Made by a program: the position numbers and the translations under genes. 34,734 nucleotides of DNA, taken from assembly GCA_031291075.1 (NCBI GenBank), contig JARLJS010000029.1, positions 1 to 34,734 of the forward strand, given 5' to 3'. This stretch comes from Nevskia sp. (GTDB lineage Bacteria > Pseudomonadota > Gammaproteobacteria > Nevskiales > Nevskiaceae). Every line of letters starts with the position of its first letter. Position 1 is the stretch's first letter. The notes beneath the pieces were generated by a model. It was not told the origin of the DNA, did not search any database, and saw only the letters and a program-made list of their open reading frames with translations. Positions 8,322-14,974 of this stretch are shown in pieces.

Positions 8322-8386
8322 CGGTGTCTCCAGTAATTGGTGCTCGTAAGGTAAATTGATGTGTACTACGGCATTAAGGATGGGGC

Positions 8387-8415
8387 GTTATAGCACCCGT
8401 CCAATACAACGTCAA
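8387..8415 (-). promoter_or_regulatory. Sigma-70 promoter of the lysine-rich/dksA gene
   Basis: On the minus strand TTGACG (8410-8415) and TATAAC (8387-8392) are separated by exactly 17 bp. The -35 hexamer overlaps the first base of the divergent epmA start codon, so transcription of the two genes is likely to interfere. Confidence 0.75.
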
Positions 8416-9374
8416 TGAAAAAACCTACCGAGTGGCGACCTCGCGCGAGCAACGGTGTTTTGCAGGCCCGCGCGCGGTTTTACCTGGCGATTCGCAGCTA
8501 TTTCGGAAGGGCCGGGGTGCTTGAGGTGGAGACGCCGATTCTGTCCGCCGCGGCCACCGTGGATCCCCACATCGACAGTTTCGCCACCCGCGAAAACCTT
8601 TGGCTGCAAACGTCGCCGGAGTTCGCCATGAAGCGGCTGCTCGCCGCGGGGAGCGGGCCGGTCTACCAGATCGCCCGGGTGTTCCGGCGCGAGGAGGCCG
8701 GACGCCATCACAACCCGGAGTTCAGCCTGCTGGAGTGGTACCGGCCGGGCTGGGATCATCTGCGGCTGATGCAGGAGCTGGAGGATCTGCTGCGCGGCTG
8801 CGGCGTGCCCGGGCAGGCTCCCTGGAGCCGGATCAGCTACCGCGACGCCTTCCTGCGGCATGCCGGGCTGGACCCCTTCGAGTGCGGACTGGAGCAGCTG
8901 CGCCAGGCCTGCGCCGGACAGCTCAATCTGGATGGCGGGCTGCGGCAGGAGTCCGACCGCGACCTCTATCTGGACCTGCTGATGTCGTCGCGGGTGGGGC
9001 CGCGGCTGGGTTGCGACGGCCCCGAATTCCTGTACGACTTCCCTGCCTCGCAAGCGGCCCTTGCGCGGGTGCGCCCCGGCGACCCGCCGCTGGCGGAGCG
9101 CTTCGAGTTGTTCTGGCAGGGGGTGGAGCTGGCGAACGGCTTTCATGAGCTCACCGACGCCGTCGAGCAGCGCCAGCGCTTCGAGCGTGACCGTGCCCGG
9201 CGCGCCGCCGAGGGGCGGGAGGCGCCGCCCTACGACGACCGCCTGATTGCGGCGCTCGAAGCCGGCCTGCCCCGTTGCGCGGGGGTGGCCCTGGGGTTGG
9301 ACCGCGTGCTGATGTTGATGCTGGGTTTGCCCAGCGTGGCGGAGACGCTCTGTTTCGATGCGGAACGGGCCTAG
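8415..9374 (+). CDS. epmA: EF-P--(R)-beta-lysine ligase EpmA (GenX/PoxA)
   Basis: The 319-aa product is a class II lysyl-tRNA synthetase catalytic domain without the anticodon-binding domain. This is the hallmark of EpmA, which ligates (R)-beta-lysine to elongation factor P and relieves ribosome stalling at polyproline. Motif 1 is around VLEVETPIL (36-44), motif 2 contains FRREEAGRHHNPEFSLLEWY (90-109) and motif 3 contains GVALGLDRVLML (about 290-301). No EpmB (lysine aminomutase) is encoded in this window. No ribosome binding site precedes the ATG, and the divergent dksA -35 overlaps it, suggesting a very short leader or leaderless mRNA. The gene ends immediately before a MITE-like element. 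Confidence 0.95.
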   Translation: MKKPTEWRPRASNGVLQARARFYLAIRSYFGRAGVLEVETPILSAAATVDPHIDSFATRENLWLQTSPEFAMKRLLAAGSGPVYQIARVFRREEAGRHHNPEFSLLEWYRPGWDHLRLMQELEDLLRGCGVPGQAPWSRISYRDAFLRHAGLDPFECGLEQLRQACAGQLNLDGGLRQESDRDLYLDLLMSSRVGPRLGCDGPEFLYDFPASQAALARVRPGDPPLAERFELFWQGVELANGFHELTDAVEQRQRFERDRARRAAEGREAPPYDDRLIAALEAGLPRCAGVALGLDRVLMLMLGLPSVAETLCFDAERA

Positions 9375-9380
9375 GGCTCC

Positions 9381-9554
9381 CTAGAGCATTTTCTCTTTAC
9401 GTGCACACATCCCCTCTCCCGCTTGCGGGAGAGGGTGGCCCGCAGGGCCGGGAGAGGGGCTTTGCGTCCGGCCAAAAGCCCCTCTCCCCTACCCCTCTCC
9501 CGCAAGCGGGAGAGGGGAACAACATGTATGCATCTAAACTAAAGATGCGCCTAG
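9381..9554. mobile_element. MITE-like palindromic element, copy 2
   Basis: This 174-bp element is closely similar to that at 335-506: same left end (CTAGAGCATTTTCTCTTTACG), same internal CCCTCTCCCGC/GCGGGAGAGGG hairpins, same TATGCATCT...AGATGCG right end. The hairpin loop near the right end differs between copies while the stem is kept. It sits between the convergent epmA and TSUP genes, and its right CTAG provides the TAG stop of the TSUP gene. It may also act as a bidirectional terminator. Confidence 0.65.
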
Positions 9555-10306
9555 CTCAACAGATCGTAAGCGAACCGCGCCAGCAAGGCTGTCACCACTC
9601 CGATGAACAGCAGGCGCACGAAGCCACTCCCATGCCGCAGCGCCAGGTGCGAGCCGGCCAGCGAACCGGCGACGTTGCAGGCGGCCATCGGCACGGCGGT
9701 TGCGTAGAGCACGTCACCGTGGCGCATGAAGTAGGCCAGGGCGGCGACATTGGTGACCACGTTGACGATCTTGGCGGAGGCCGACGCGGCCAGGAAGCTG
9801 AAGCCGAACAGGCCGACGAAGGCGAAGATCAGAAAGCTGCCGGTGCCGGGGCCGAAGAACCCGTCGTAGAAACCCAGGCACGCGCCGGTGGCCAGGCCGC
9901 ACCAGAGCTGGCCGGCGCGGTCCAGGCGCGGTGCGTGCAGTCGGCCGAAGTCCTTGTTCCACAGTGTGTAGACCAGCACGGCGGCGAGCAAGGCCAGGAT
10001 CAGCGGGCGTAGCAACGCCGGATCGAGCAGGCTGACCGTGCGGGCGCCGGCGTATGAGCAGGCAAGCGCGGCCAGGGCGGTAGGCAGCACGCTGTGCCAG
10101 ATCGGCGGCATGCGCCGGCCGTAGCGTAGCGCGGCGCTGAGCGTGCCCCACACCGACGAGAACTTGTTGGTGCCGAACAGCAGCGCCGGCGGCAGCTGCG
10201 GCAGCAGCACGAACATGGCGGGAATCTGGATCAGGCCGCCGCCGCCCACCACGGAGTCGACGAAGCCGGCCAGAAAGGCGAAGCCGCAAAGGGCGGCGAG
10301 GATCAC
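9551..10306 (-). CDS. TSUP-family (TauE/SafE) membrane permease
   Basis: The 251-aa product is a multi-spanning inner-membrane protein of the sulfite exporter TauE/SafE family. The N-terminal motif GFVDSVVGGGGLIQIPA (about 14-30) and GTNKFSSVWGT are family signatures, and the second half repeats the pattern (GFYDGFFGPGTGSF). About eight hydrophobic segments are visible. Family members export sulfur-containing or organic anions; the substrate here is unknown. The start is a GTG without a clear ribosome binding site, next to a TCTCAC repeat, so the true start is less certain. Its stop comes from the adjacent MITE-like element. Confidence 0.88.
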   Translation of the reverse strand: MILAALCGFAFLAGFVDSVVGGGGLIQIPAMFVLLPQLPPALLFGTNKFSSVWGTLSAALRYGRRMPPIWHSVLPTALAALACSYAGARTVSLLDPALLRPLILALLAAVLVYTLWNKDFGRLHAPRLDRAGQLWCGLATGACLGFYDGFFGPGTGSFLIFAFVGLFGFSFLAASASAKIVNVVTNVAALAYFMRHGDVLYATAVPMAACNVAGSLAGSHLALRHGSGFVRLLFIGVVTALLARFAYDLLS

Positions 10307-10367
10307 GTGAGGCGGGGGTCACGTGAGACGGGGGCTGTTTGCTTGCGTCTCACGTCTCACCTCTCAC
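10303..10367. repeat. TCTCAC heptamer repeats and inverted repeat
   Basis: The stretch GTGAGACG (10323-10330) is inverted as CGTCTCAC (10346-10353) and again at 10353-10360, then CTCTCAC. The heptamer TCTCACN is thus repeated three times in tandem. A related GTGAGGC/TCTCACG arrangement occurs at 26559-26654. The repeat fills the gap between the TSUP gene and the upstream small gene. Confidence 0.55.
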
Positions 10368-10373
10368 AAGCCT

Positions 10374-10706
10374 TTACAGCAGCGCGCTGACCGCTCCAGG
10401 CAGCTTGTAGCGCTTGCCGGCAAACAGCTTGGTCAGCAGCAGCGTCAGCCAGGCCCGCGAGCTGGAGAACTGCTTTAGCACGATGTAGCAGTCCTCGCCC
10501 TCGCGCTCCATTTCATAACGCTCGATGGTGGCGGTGACCGAATCGCGCTCGCCCTTGAGCATGGCCTTGACGGTGAGGCGACTGGCCTCGGTATCGACGC
10601 TGCAGTCGGTGACTTCGCCATAGGCGCTCAGGCGGTCGTTGACATAGGCTTTAAGCGCCATCGCCATGGCGCCGTCCTTGACCCCGCGTGCCAGGGTTTT
10701 CAGCAT
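10374..10706 (-). CDS. Conserved hypothetical protein, 110 aa
   Basis: I do not recognise this family. The product begins MLKTLARGVKDGAMAMALKAYVNDRLSAYGEVTDC and has an alternating beta pattern (CSVDTEASRLTVKAML, SVTATIERYEM, CYIVLKQF), then a helix ending in LLLTKLFAGKRYKLP. This resembles a small alpha/beta fold with no predicted membrane span. A GGGGAG ribosome binding site precedes the ATG. It follows phoH by 51 bp on the same strand and precedes the TSUP gene, so it is probably cotranscribed with phoH. Codon use matches neighbouring genes. Confidence 0.75.
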   Translation of the reverse strand: MLKTLARGVKDGAMAMALKAYVNDRLSAYGEVTDCSVDTEASRLTVKAMLKGERDSVTATIERYEMEREGEDCYIVLKQFSSSRAWLTLLLTKLFAGKRYKLPGAVSALL

Positions 10707-10757
10707 GTGGTTCTCCCCCCCTCCCGGGGCGCTTCGCCCGGGTCGTTCTGCAATCGG

Positions 10758-12215
10758 CTACAGGATATCCGAAGCGTAGGCCGCCAGTCTGGAGCGCTCG
10801 CCGCGCGCCAGGGTGACATGGCCGCCGTGCGGCCAGCCGCGGAAGCGGTCGACGACGTAGGTCAGGCCCGAGGTGGTTTCCGACAGGTAGGGGGTGTCGA
10901 TCTGGGCCAGGTTGCCCAGGCACACCATCTTGCTGCCGGGACCGCAGCGGGTGATCAGCGTCTTCATCTGCTTGGCGGTCAGGTTCTGCGCCTCGTCGAT
11001 GATGATGTAGCGGTTGAGGAAGGTGCGGCCACGCATGAAATTGAGGCTGCGGATCTTGATGCGCTTGGACAGCAGGTCGTTGGTGGCGGCGCGTTCCCAG
11101 TCGCCGGCATTGCTGGTCTGCGTCAGCACCTCCAGGTTGTCCATCAGGGCGCCCATCCACGGCGTCATCTTCTCCTCCTCGGTGCCAGGCAGGAAGCCGA
11201 TGTCCTCCCCCAGCGGCACCGTGACGCGGGTCATGATGATCTCGCGGTAGCGTGGCTCGTCCAGGGTCTGGGCCAGGCCGGCGGCCAGCGTCAGCAGGGT
11301 CTTGCCGGTGCCGGCGGAGCCGAGCAGGGTGACGAAGTCCACCTCCGGGTCGAGCAGCAGGTTGAGGGCGAAGTTCTGCTCGCGGTTCTTGGCGTGGATG
11401 CCCCATACCGGGGTCTTGCCCTGGCGGTAGTCGCGGATCACGTGCAGGGTGGCGCTGCGCTCGTCGCTGGCCTGCACCTTCATTTCCAGGCCACGCTCGG
11501 CCTCGTCCGGCAGGTACAGGAACTCGTTGATGTGCCAGTCCTTCACCTTGGGGCCGGCCACCCGGTAGCAGGCGCGGCCGCGCTCGTCCTGCCAGGACTC
11601 CATCTTTTCGCCGTGGGTCTGCCAGAAATCGCCCTGCAGCTGGGCGTAGCCGGTGTACAACAGGTCCAGGTCTTCCAGCACCTGGTCGTTGTAGTAGTCC
11701 TCGGTGTGCACGCCGACGATGGCGGCCTTGATGCGCAGGTTGATGTCCTTCGACACCAGCGTCACCGGCCGGGTGGGGTGCTCGGTGCGCAGGCTCAGGG
11801 CGGTGAGCAGGATGCTGTTGTCCGGCTTGTTGCCGGGCATCATGTCGGGCAGCGAGGCTTCCGGCGGCTTGGTCTGGAAGAACAGTCTCCCGGTGGCGGG
11901 CGCGCCATGGCCGTTGCCGCCGCCATTGCCATTGCCATTACCATTTCCGTTGCCGCCGTTGACGGTCTTGGTCTGCGGCGAGGGCAGCGGCAGCCCCTTC
12001 TCGATCTGGGCGTGATCCTTGTCGCGCATCATCTCGTCGAGGAAACGGCTGACCTGGCGGGCGTTGCGCGACACCTCGCTGGTGCCTTTCTTGGCGGCAT
12101 CCAGTTCCTCCAGCACCACCATGGGGATGAACAGGTCGTGTTCCTCGAAGCGGAACAGGGAGCTGGGGTCGTGCATCAGCACGTTGGTGTCGAGGACGAA
12201 AATCTTCTTTTTCAT
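10758..12215 (-). CDS. PhoH-family protein with N-terminal PIN domain
   Basis: The 485-aa product combines a PIN-like nuclease domain (MKKKIFVLDTNVLMHDP, Asp9; about 1-180) with a C-terminal PhoH ATPase domain. Walker A is GSAGTGKT (299-306) and Walker B is YIIIDEAQ (403-410). PhoH2-type proteins of this layout are sequence-associated RNA helicase/RNases; the YlaK group has the same domain order. Between the two halves of the PIN region lies a Gly-Asn repeat (about 87-103). The ATG at 12215 was chosen because the longer frame is antisense to bcp. The gene follows bcp by 68 bp. Confidence 0.93.
   Translation of the reverse strand: MKKKIFVLDTNVLMHDPSSLFRFEEHDLFIPMVVLEELDAAKKGTSEVSRNARQVSRFLDEMMRDKDHAQIEKGLPLPSPQTKTVNGGNGNGNGNGNGGGNGHGAPATGRLFFQTKPPEASLPDMMPGNKPDNSILLTALSLRTEHPTRPVTLVSKDINLRIKAAIVGVHTEDYYNDQVLEDLDLLYTGYAQLQGDFWQTHGEKMESWQDERGRACYRVAGPKVKDWHINEFLYLPDEAERGLEMKVQASDERSATLHVIRDYRQGKTPVWGIHAKNREQNFALNLLLDPEVDFVTLLGSAGTGKTLLTLAAGLAQTLDEPRYREIIMTRVTVPLGEDIGFLPGTEEEKMTPWMGALMDNLEVLTQTSNAGDWERAATNDLLSKRIKIRSLNFMRGRTFLNRYIIIDEAQNLTAKQMKTLITRCGPGSKMVCLGNLAQIDTPYLSETTSGLTYVVDRFRGWPHGGHVTLARGERSRLAAYASDIL
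11922..11954 (-). repeat. GGCAAT hexanucleotide microsatellite inside phoH
   Basis: About five imperfect copies of a 6-bp unit (GCCATT on the plus strand) encode (Gly-Asn)n in the PhoH linker. In-frame length changes by slippage would be tolerated. Confidence 0.75.
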
Positions 12216-12283
12216 CGAATCCGTGAATGGTGAGGGAAACTCCGGCCGCGCAACGGCCTGCCGGTGGATGCGGGGTGGGGTGT

Positions 12284-12748
12284 TCAGAGCTGTTGCACCG
12301 CTTCGAGGACCGCAGCGGCGTGGCCCTTGGCCGACACCTTGCGCCACTCCCGCCGCAGCACCCCGGCGGCGTCGAACAGGAAGGTGCAGCGGTCGATGCC
12401 CATGTACTTGCGGCCGTACATGCTCTTCTCGACGATGGCGCCGAACGCCTCGCACAGCTCGCCGTCCCGGTCGGACAGCAAGGCATAGGGGAAGCCGAAC
12501 TTGGCGGAGAAGTTGTCGTGGGACTTCACGCTGTCCCTGGACACGCCAACGATGTCCGCGCCGGCCTTGGTGAACTGCTTGTACTGGGCGGTGAATTCCT
12601 GGCCCTCCAGGGTGCAGCCCGGGGTGTTGTCGCGCGGGTAGAAATACACCACCAGCTTGCGCCCCTTGTAATCGCGCAGGCTCAGCTCGCGCCCGCCGCT
12701 GGCGGGGAGCTTGAGGTCGGGGACCTTGTCGCCGATGGCTATGCTCAT
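12284..12748 (-). CDS. bcp: Thioredoxin-dependent thiol peroxidase Bcp (peroxiredoxin Q)
   Basis: The 154-aa product reduces hydroperoxides in the cytoplasm using thioredoxin. The peroxidatic cysteine is Cys45 in YPRDNTPGCTLEGQEF. Position 50, where E. coli Bcp has its resolving cysteine, is Gln, so this enzyme must use Cys99 or Cys121, or act as a 1-Cys peroxiredoxin. Length and the DNTPGCT core are typical of PrxQ. It lies 99 bp downstream of gcvR on the same strand, and dapA is divergent. This dapA/gcvR-bcp arrangement is also known from E. coli and supports both assignments. Confidence 0.95.
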   Translation of the reverse strand: MSIAIGDKVPDLKLPASGGRELSLRDYKGRKLVVYFYPRDNTPGCTLEGQEFTAQYKQFTKAGADIVGVSRDSVKSHDNFSAKFGFPYALLSDRDGELCEAFGAIVEKSMYGRKYMGIDRCTFLFDAAGVLRREWRKVSAKGHAAAVLEAVQQL

Positions 12749-12847
12749 GCGGATATCCCGGATCCGGTTTTATTGTCGCGGCCACCCTGGCCGTCCGACG
12801 TGATCAGACTGCAACCGTATTGCACGGGCATGACGCCGTTACGCCGT

Positions 12848-13390
12848 TCAGCTCTTGATGGGGTCGAGCATGCCGTCAGCATTGAGGTCGTCGCACAGGT
12901 CCATGAACGATTCGCGCAGCGCCTGCGGATGCTGGTTGACCGGGACGTGCAGCACCATCTGCACGCTCACCATGCCGGCGCCGGTGTGGGTGGACTGGTA
13001 TTTCTGGGTGGACATTTCCGCCACCTGCACGTCCTGGCCGTGGAAGAACTCCAGCAGGTGCACCAGCAGGTCCGGTTGCTGCGGTGCGATGACGTCCGCG
13101 GCGTACGGGCGGAAATCGGGGTTCTGCTCGCGCATGCCGCAGCGCTGGAAGCGCACCTGCAGGTCCAGCTTCTCGGCGATGCCGGGCAGGGCCGTCTCCA
13201 GCCGCCCCAGCGCGCTCCAGTTGCCGGAGACCACCAGGTTGGCGGTCAGGCGGTCGCCCACCGGGGCGATCCGGCAGTCTTCCACCTCGCCGCCACGCTC
13301 GCGGATCGCCTTGAACAACTCGAGCGCCAGCTGCGGACGCGGGCTGGCAAGGACGGAAATGGAGAGCAGGTTCTCTGAGGACGGGGGCAT
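12848..13390 (-). CDS. gcvR: Glycine cleavage system regulator GcvR-like ACT-domain protein
   Basis: The 180-aa product consists of two ACT domains: about 6-75 (LLSISVLASPRPQLALELFKAI start) and about 88-170 (PDLLVHLLEFFHGQDVQVAEM). There is no DNA-binding domain. In E. coli GcvR acts by binding GcvA to repress the glycine cleavage operon. Its position between divergent dapA and bcp matches E. coli synteny. The start at 13390 was preferred over 13456, which would add a Pro-rich low-complexity leader reaching into the dapA promoter. No GcvA is encoded nearby. Confidence 0.8.
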   Translation of the reverse strand: MPPSSENLLSISVLASPRPQLALELFKAIRERGGEVEDCRIAPVGDRLTANLVVSGNWSALGRLETALPGIAEKLDLQVRFQRCGMREQNPDFRPYAADVIAPQQPDLLVHLLEFFHGQDVQVAEMSTQKYQSTHTGAGMVSVQMVLHVPVNQHPQALRESFMDLCDDLNADGMLDPIKS

Positions 13391-13479
13391 CGCTTGGAAA
13401 GGATAGGGGATCGGCGGGCTGGGTGGTAGCGGCGGCGCGATTTTTGTGCAAAGCACATCTATCCGGCGCCCGGCTTGGA

Positions 13480-13485
13480 TATAAT
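13480..13485 (+). promoter_or_regulatory. dapA promoter -10
   Basis: A perfect TATAAT lies 30 nt before the dapA ATG. No hexamer resembling TTGACA is found 16-18 bp upstream, so activation or a weak -35 is implied. The 125-bp gcvR-dapA intergenic region should hold both divergent promoters. Confidence 0.6.
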
Positions 13486-13515
13486 CGTAGTTTAACCTCT
13501 TCCGCTTTAGCCCGA

Positions 13516-14394
13516 ATGATCCGCGGCAGCATCGTTGCCATCGTCACCCCCATGTCCGACGATGGCGCAGTCGATTTCCCGGCCTTGCAGCGCCTGGTCG
13601 AATGGCATATCGCCGAGGGCACGGACGGCATCGTCGCCGTCGGCACCACCGGCGAATCCGCCACGCTCGACGTGGAGGAGCATGTCGCCGTCATCAAGTG
13701 CGTGGTGGACATCGTGCGCAAGCGGGTGCCGGTGCTGGCCGGCACCGGCGCCAATTCCACCGCCGAGGCGATCGAGCTGACCGCCGAGGGCAGGAACGCG
13801 GGCGCCGATGCCTGCCTGCTGGTCACGCCTTATTACAACAAGCCGCCCCAGGAAGGCCTCTACCGCCATTTCAAGGCGGTGGCCGAGGCGGTGGACGTAC
13901 CGATCGTGCTGTACAACGTGCCGGGCCGCACCGGTTGCGACATGCTGCCGGCCACCGTGCAGCGGCTGGCGGCGATCGACAACATCGTTGGCCTGAAGGA
14001 GGCGAAGGGCGAGCTGGACCGGGTGCGCGAGCTGCTGCAGCTGCCGCTGCCGGAGCGCTTCAGCCTGCTGTCCGGCGACGACGCCACCGCCTGCGAGTCG
14101 ATCCTGCTGGGGTTCAAGGGCGATATCTCGGTCACCGCCAATGTGGCGCCGCGCCTGATGCACCAGATGTGCGCCGCTGCGCTGGCCGGCGACCGCGCCG
14201 CCGCCGGGGCGGCCGACTCCCGCCTGCGCCTGCTGCACAAGAACCTGTTCGTGGAACCCAATCCGATCCCGGTCAAATGGGCACTGCAGGCCATGCAGCG
14301 CATCGGCGGCGGCATCCGTCTGCCGCTGGTTCCGCTGGATCCCGCCTACCACACCACGGTGCGCGAGGCCTTGCGCGCCGCCGGAGCCCTTTGA
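13516..14394 (+). CDS. dapA: 4-hydroxy-tetrahydrodipicolinate synthase
   Basis: The 292-aa product condenses pyruvate and aspartate semialdehyde in lysine and diaminopimelate synthesis. It is a TIM-barrel class I aldolase. The Schiff-base lysine is Lys161 (GLKEAKGE), the catalytic tyrosine Tyr133 (VLYNVPGRTG), and Thr44-Thr45 lie in GTTGESAT, all at canonical numbering, which also fixes the start at 13516. An upstream in-frame extension to 13423 would cross the promoter and is rejected. The stop overlaps the start of a small lipoprotein gene (ATGA). Confidence 0.97.
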   Translation: MIRGSIVAIVTPMSDDGAVDFPALQRLVEWHIAEGTDGIVAVGTTGESATLDVEEHVAVIKCVVDIVRKRVPVLAGTGANSTAEAIELTAEGRNAGADACLLVTPYYNKPPQEGLYRHFKAVAEAVDVPIVLYNVPGRTGCDMLPATVQRLAAIDNIVGLKEAKGELDRVRELLQLPLPERFSLLSGDDATACESILLGFKGDISVTANVAPRLMHQMCAAALAGDRAAAGAADSRLRLLHKNLFVEPNPIPVKWALQAMQRIGGGIRLPLVPLDPAYHTTVREALRAAGAL

Positions 14395-14708
14395 TGACCC
14401 CTACCCGTCTTGCGCTGGTGCTGACCGCGCTGTTCTGCGCCGGCTGCGCTTCCAGGAATTATTGCCTGCGCGAGCAGAAATACGATCATGTCGCCTCGAT
14501 CCCGCCGATCAGCGCCGCGCCGGGGCTGAACGTGCCGAGCCCGCCGACGGCCCTCAAGGTGCCGCCGCTGGCTCTCGGCGCCCCGGACGAGCCGTTCGGC
14601 AGCCGTGTGACTGACCCCGCCCATCCGGGCAGGACCCAGGTCGAGTGCCTGGACGAGCCGCCGCCGATGCCGCCGAACCCCGAGTCGGGACCGACCGCGA
14701 CGCAGTAG
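14394..14708 (+). CDS. Small lipoprotein downstream of dapA
   Basis: The 104-aa product has a signal peptide with lipobox FCAGC (Cys18), then SRNYCLREQKYDHVASIPPI and a Pro-rich tail. Its start overlaps the dapA stop by ATGA, implying translational coupling. In E. coli the gene after dapA is bamC (nlpB), a larger lipoprotein. This protein is much shorter and lacks BamC folds, but its N-terminal region (short Cys-acylated, unstructured stretch with YDHVASIPPI) could be a reduced analogue; that is speculative. I do not assign a function. Confidence 0.85.
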   Translation: MTPTRLALVLTALFCAGCASRNYCLREQKYDHVASIPPISAAPGLNVPSPPTALKVPPLALGAPDEPFGSRVTDPAHPGRTQVECLDEPPPMPPNPESGPTATQ

Positions 14709-14777
14709 GCACCAGGTTCCCTGGCTCGCGTACAATAGCGGCCCCCGGCGCCGGGAACGCGCCGGAAACCATCTCAC

Positions 14778-14870
14778 GGAGAGATGTCCGAGTGGTTGAA
14801 GGAGCACGCCTGGAAAGCGTGTATACGGTCACAAGCCGTATCGCGGGTTCGAATCCCGCTCTCTCCGCCA
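14778..14870 (+). tRNA. tRNA-Ser (GGA anticodon)
   Basis: A 93-nt class II tRNA is visible: acceptor GGAGAGA/TCTCTCC, D-loop, anticodon stem CACGC/GCGTG with loop CTGGAAA (anticodon GGA), a long variable arm (TATACGG/CCGTA type) and T-arm GCGGGTTCGAATCCCGC, with CCA encoded. The long variable arm and GGA identify serine. Confidence 0.97.
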
Positions 14871-14878
14871 AGCAAGCC

Positions 14879-14912
14879 AAGGGCTGACGCGAGTCAGCCC
14901 TTGTTTGTTTTC
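14879..14912 (+). terminator. Rho-independent terminator after tRNA-Ser
   Basis: A perfect 10-bp stem AAGGGCTGAC/GTCAGCCCTT with a GCGA loop is followed by GTTTGTTTTCC. Confidence 0.9.
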
Positions 14913-14974
14913 CGTCGGCAGCCGCGTTGGCGATATAGTTTGGGCGGAAGGGCAAAGCCGGCGGGGACGGATCC

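Noticed and set aside
335-9554. CRISPR array or insertion sequence as explanation of the repeated 172-bp elements
   Set aside because: There are only two distant copies, with no spacers and no transposase gene inside.
10707-12233. Plus-strand 508-aa open frame antisense to phoH
   Set aside because: Composition is an antisense shadow; phoH on the other strand has complete Walker motifs and a PIN domain.
12216-12785. 190-residue N-terminal extension of PhoH in the same frame
   Set aside because: It overlaps bcp in another frame and is Arg/Gly/His-rich. The internal ATG at 12215 starts a canonical PIN domain.
13423-13515. Upstream start for dapA
   Set aside because: The extension contains the TATAAT promoter, and catalytic residue numbering fits the start at 13516.
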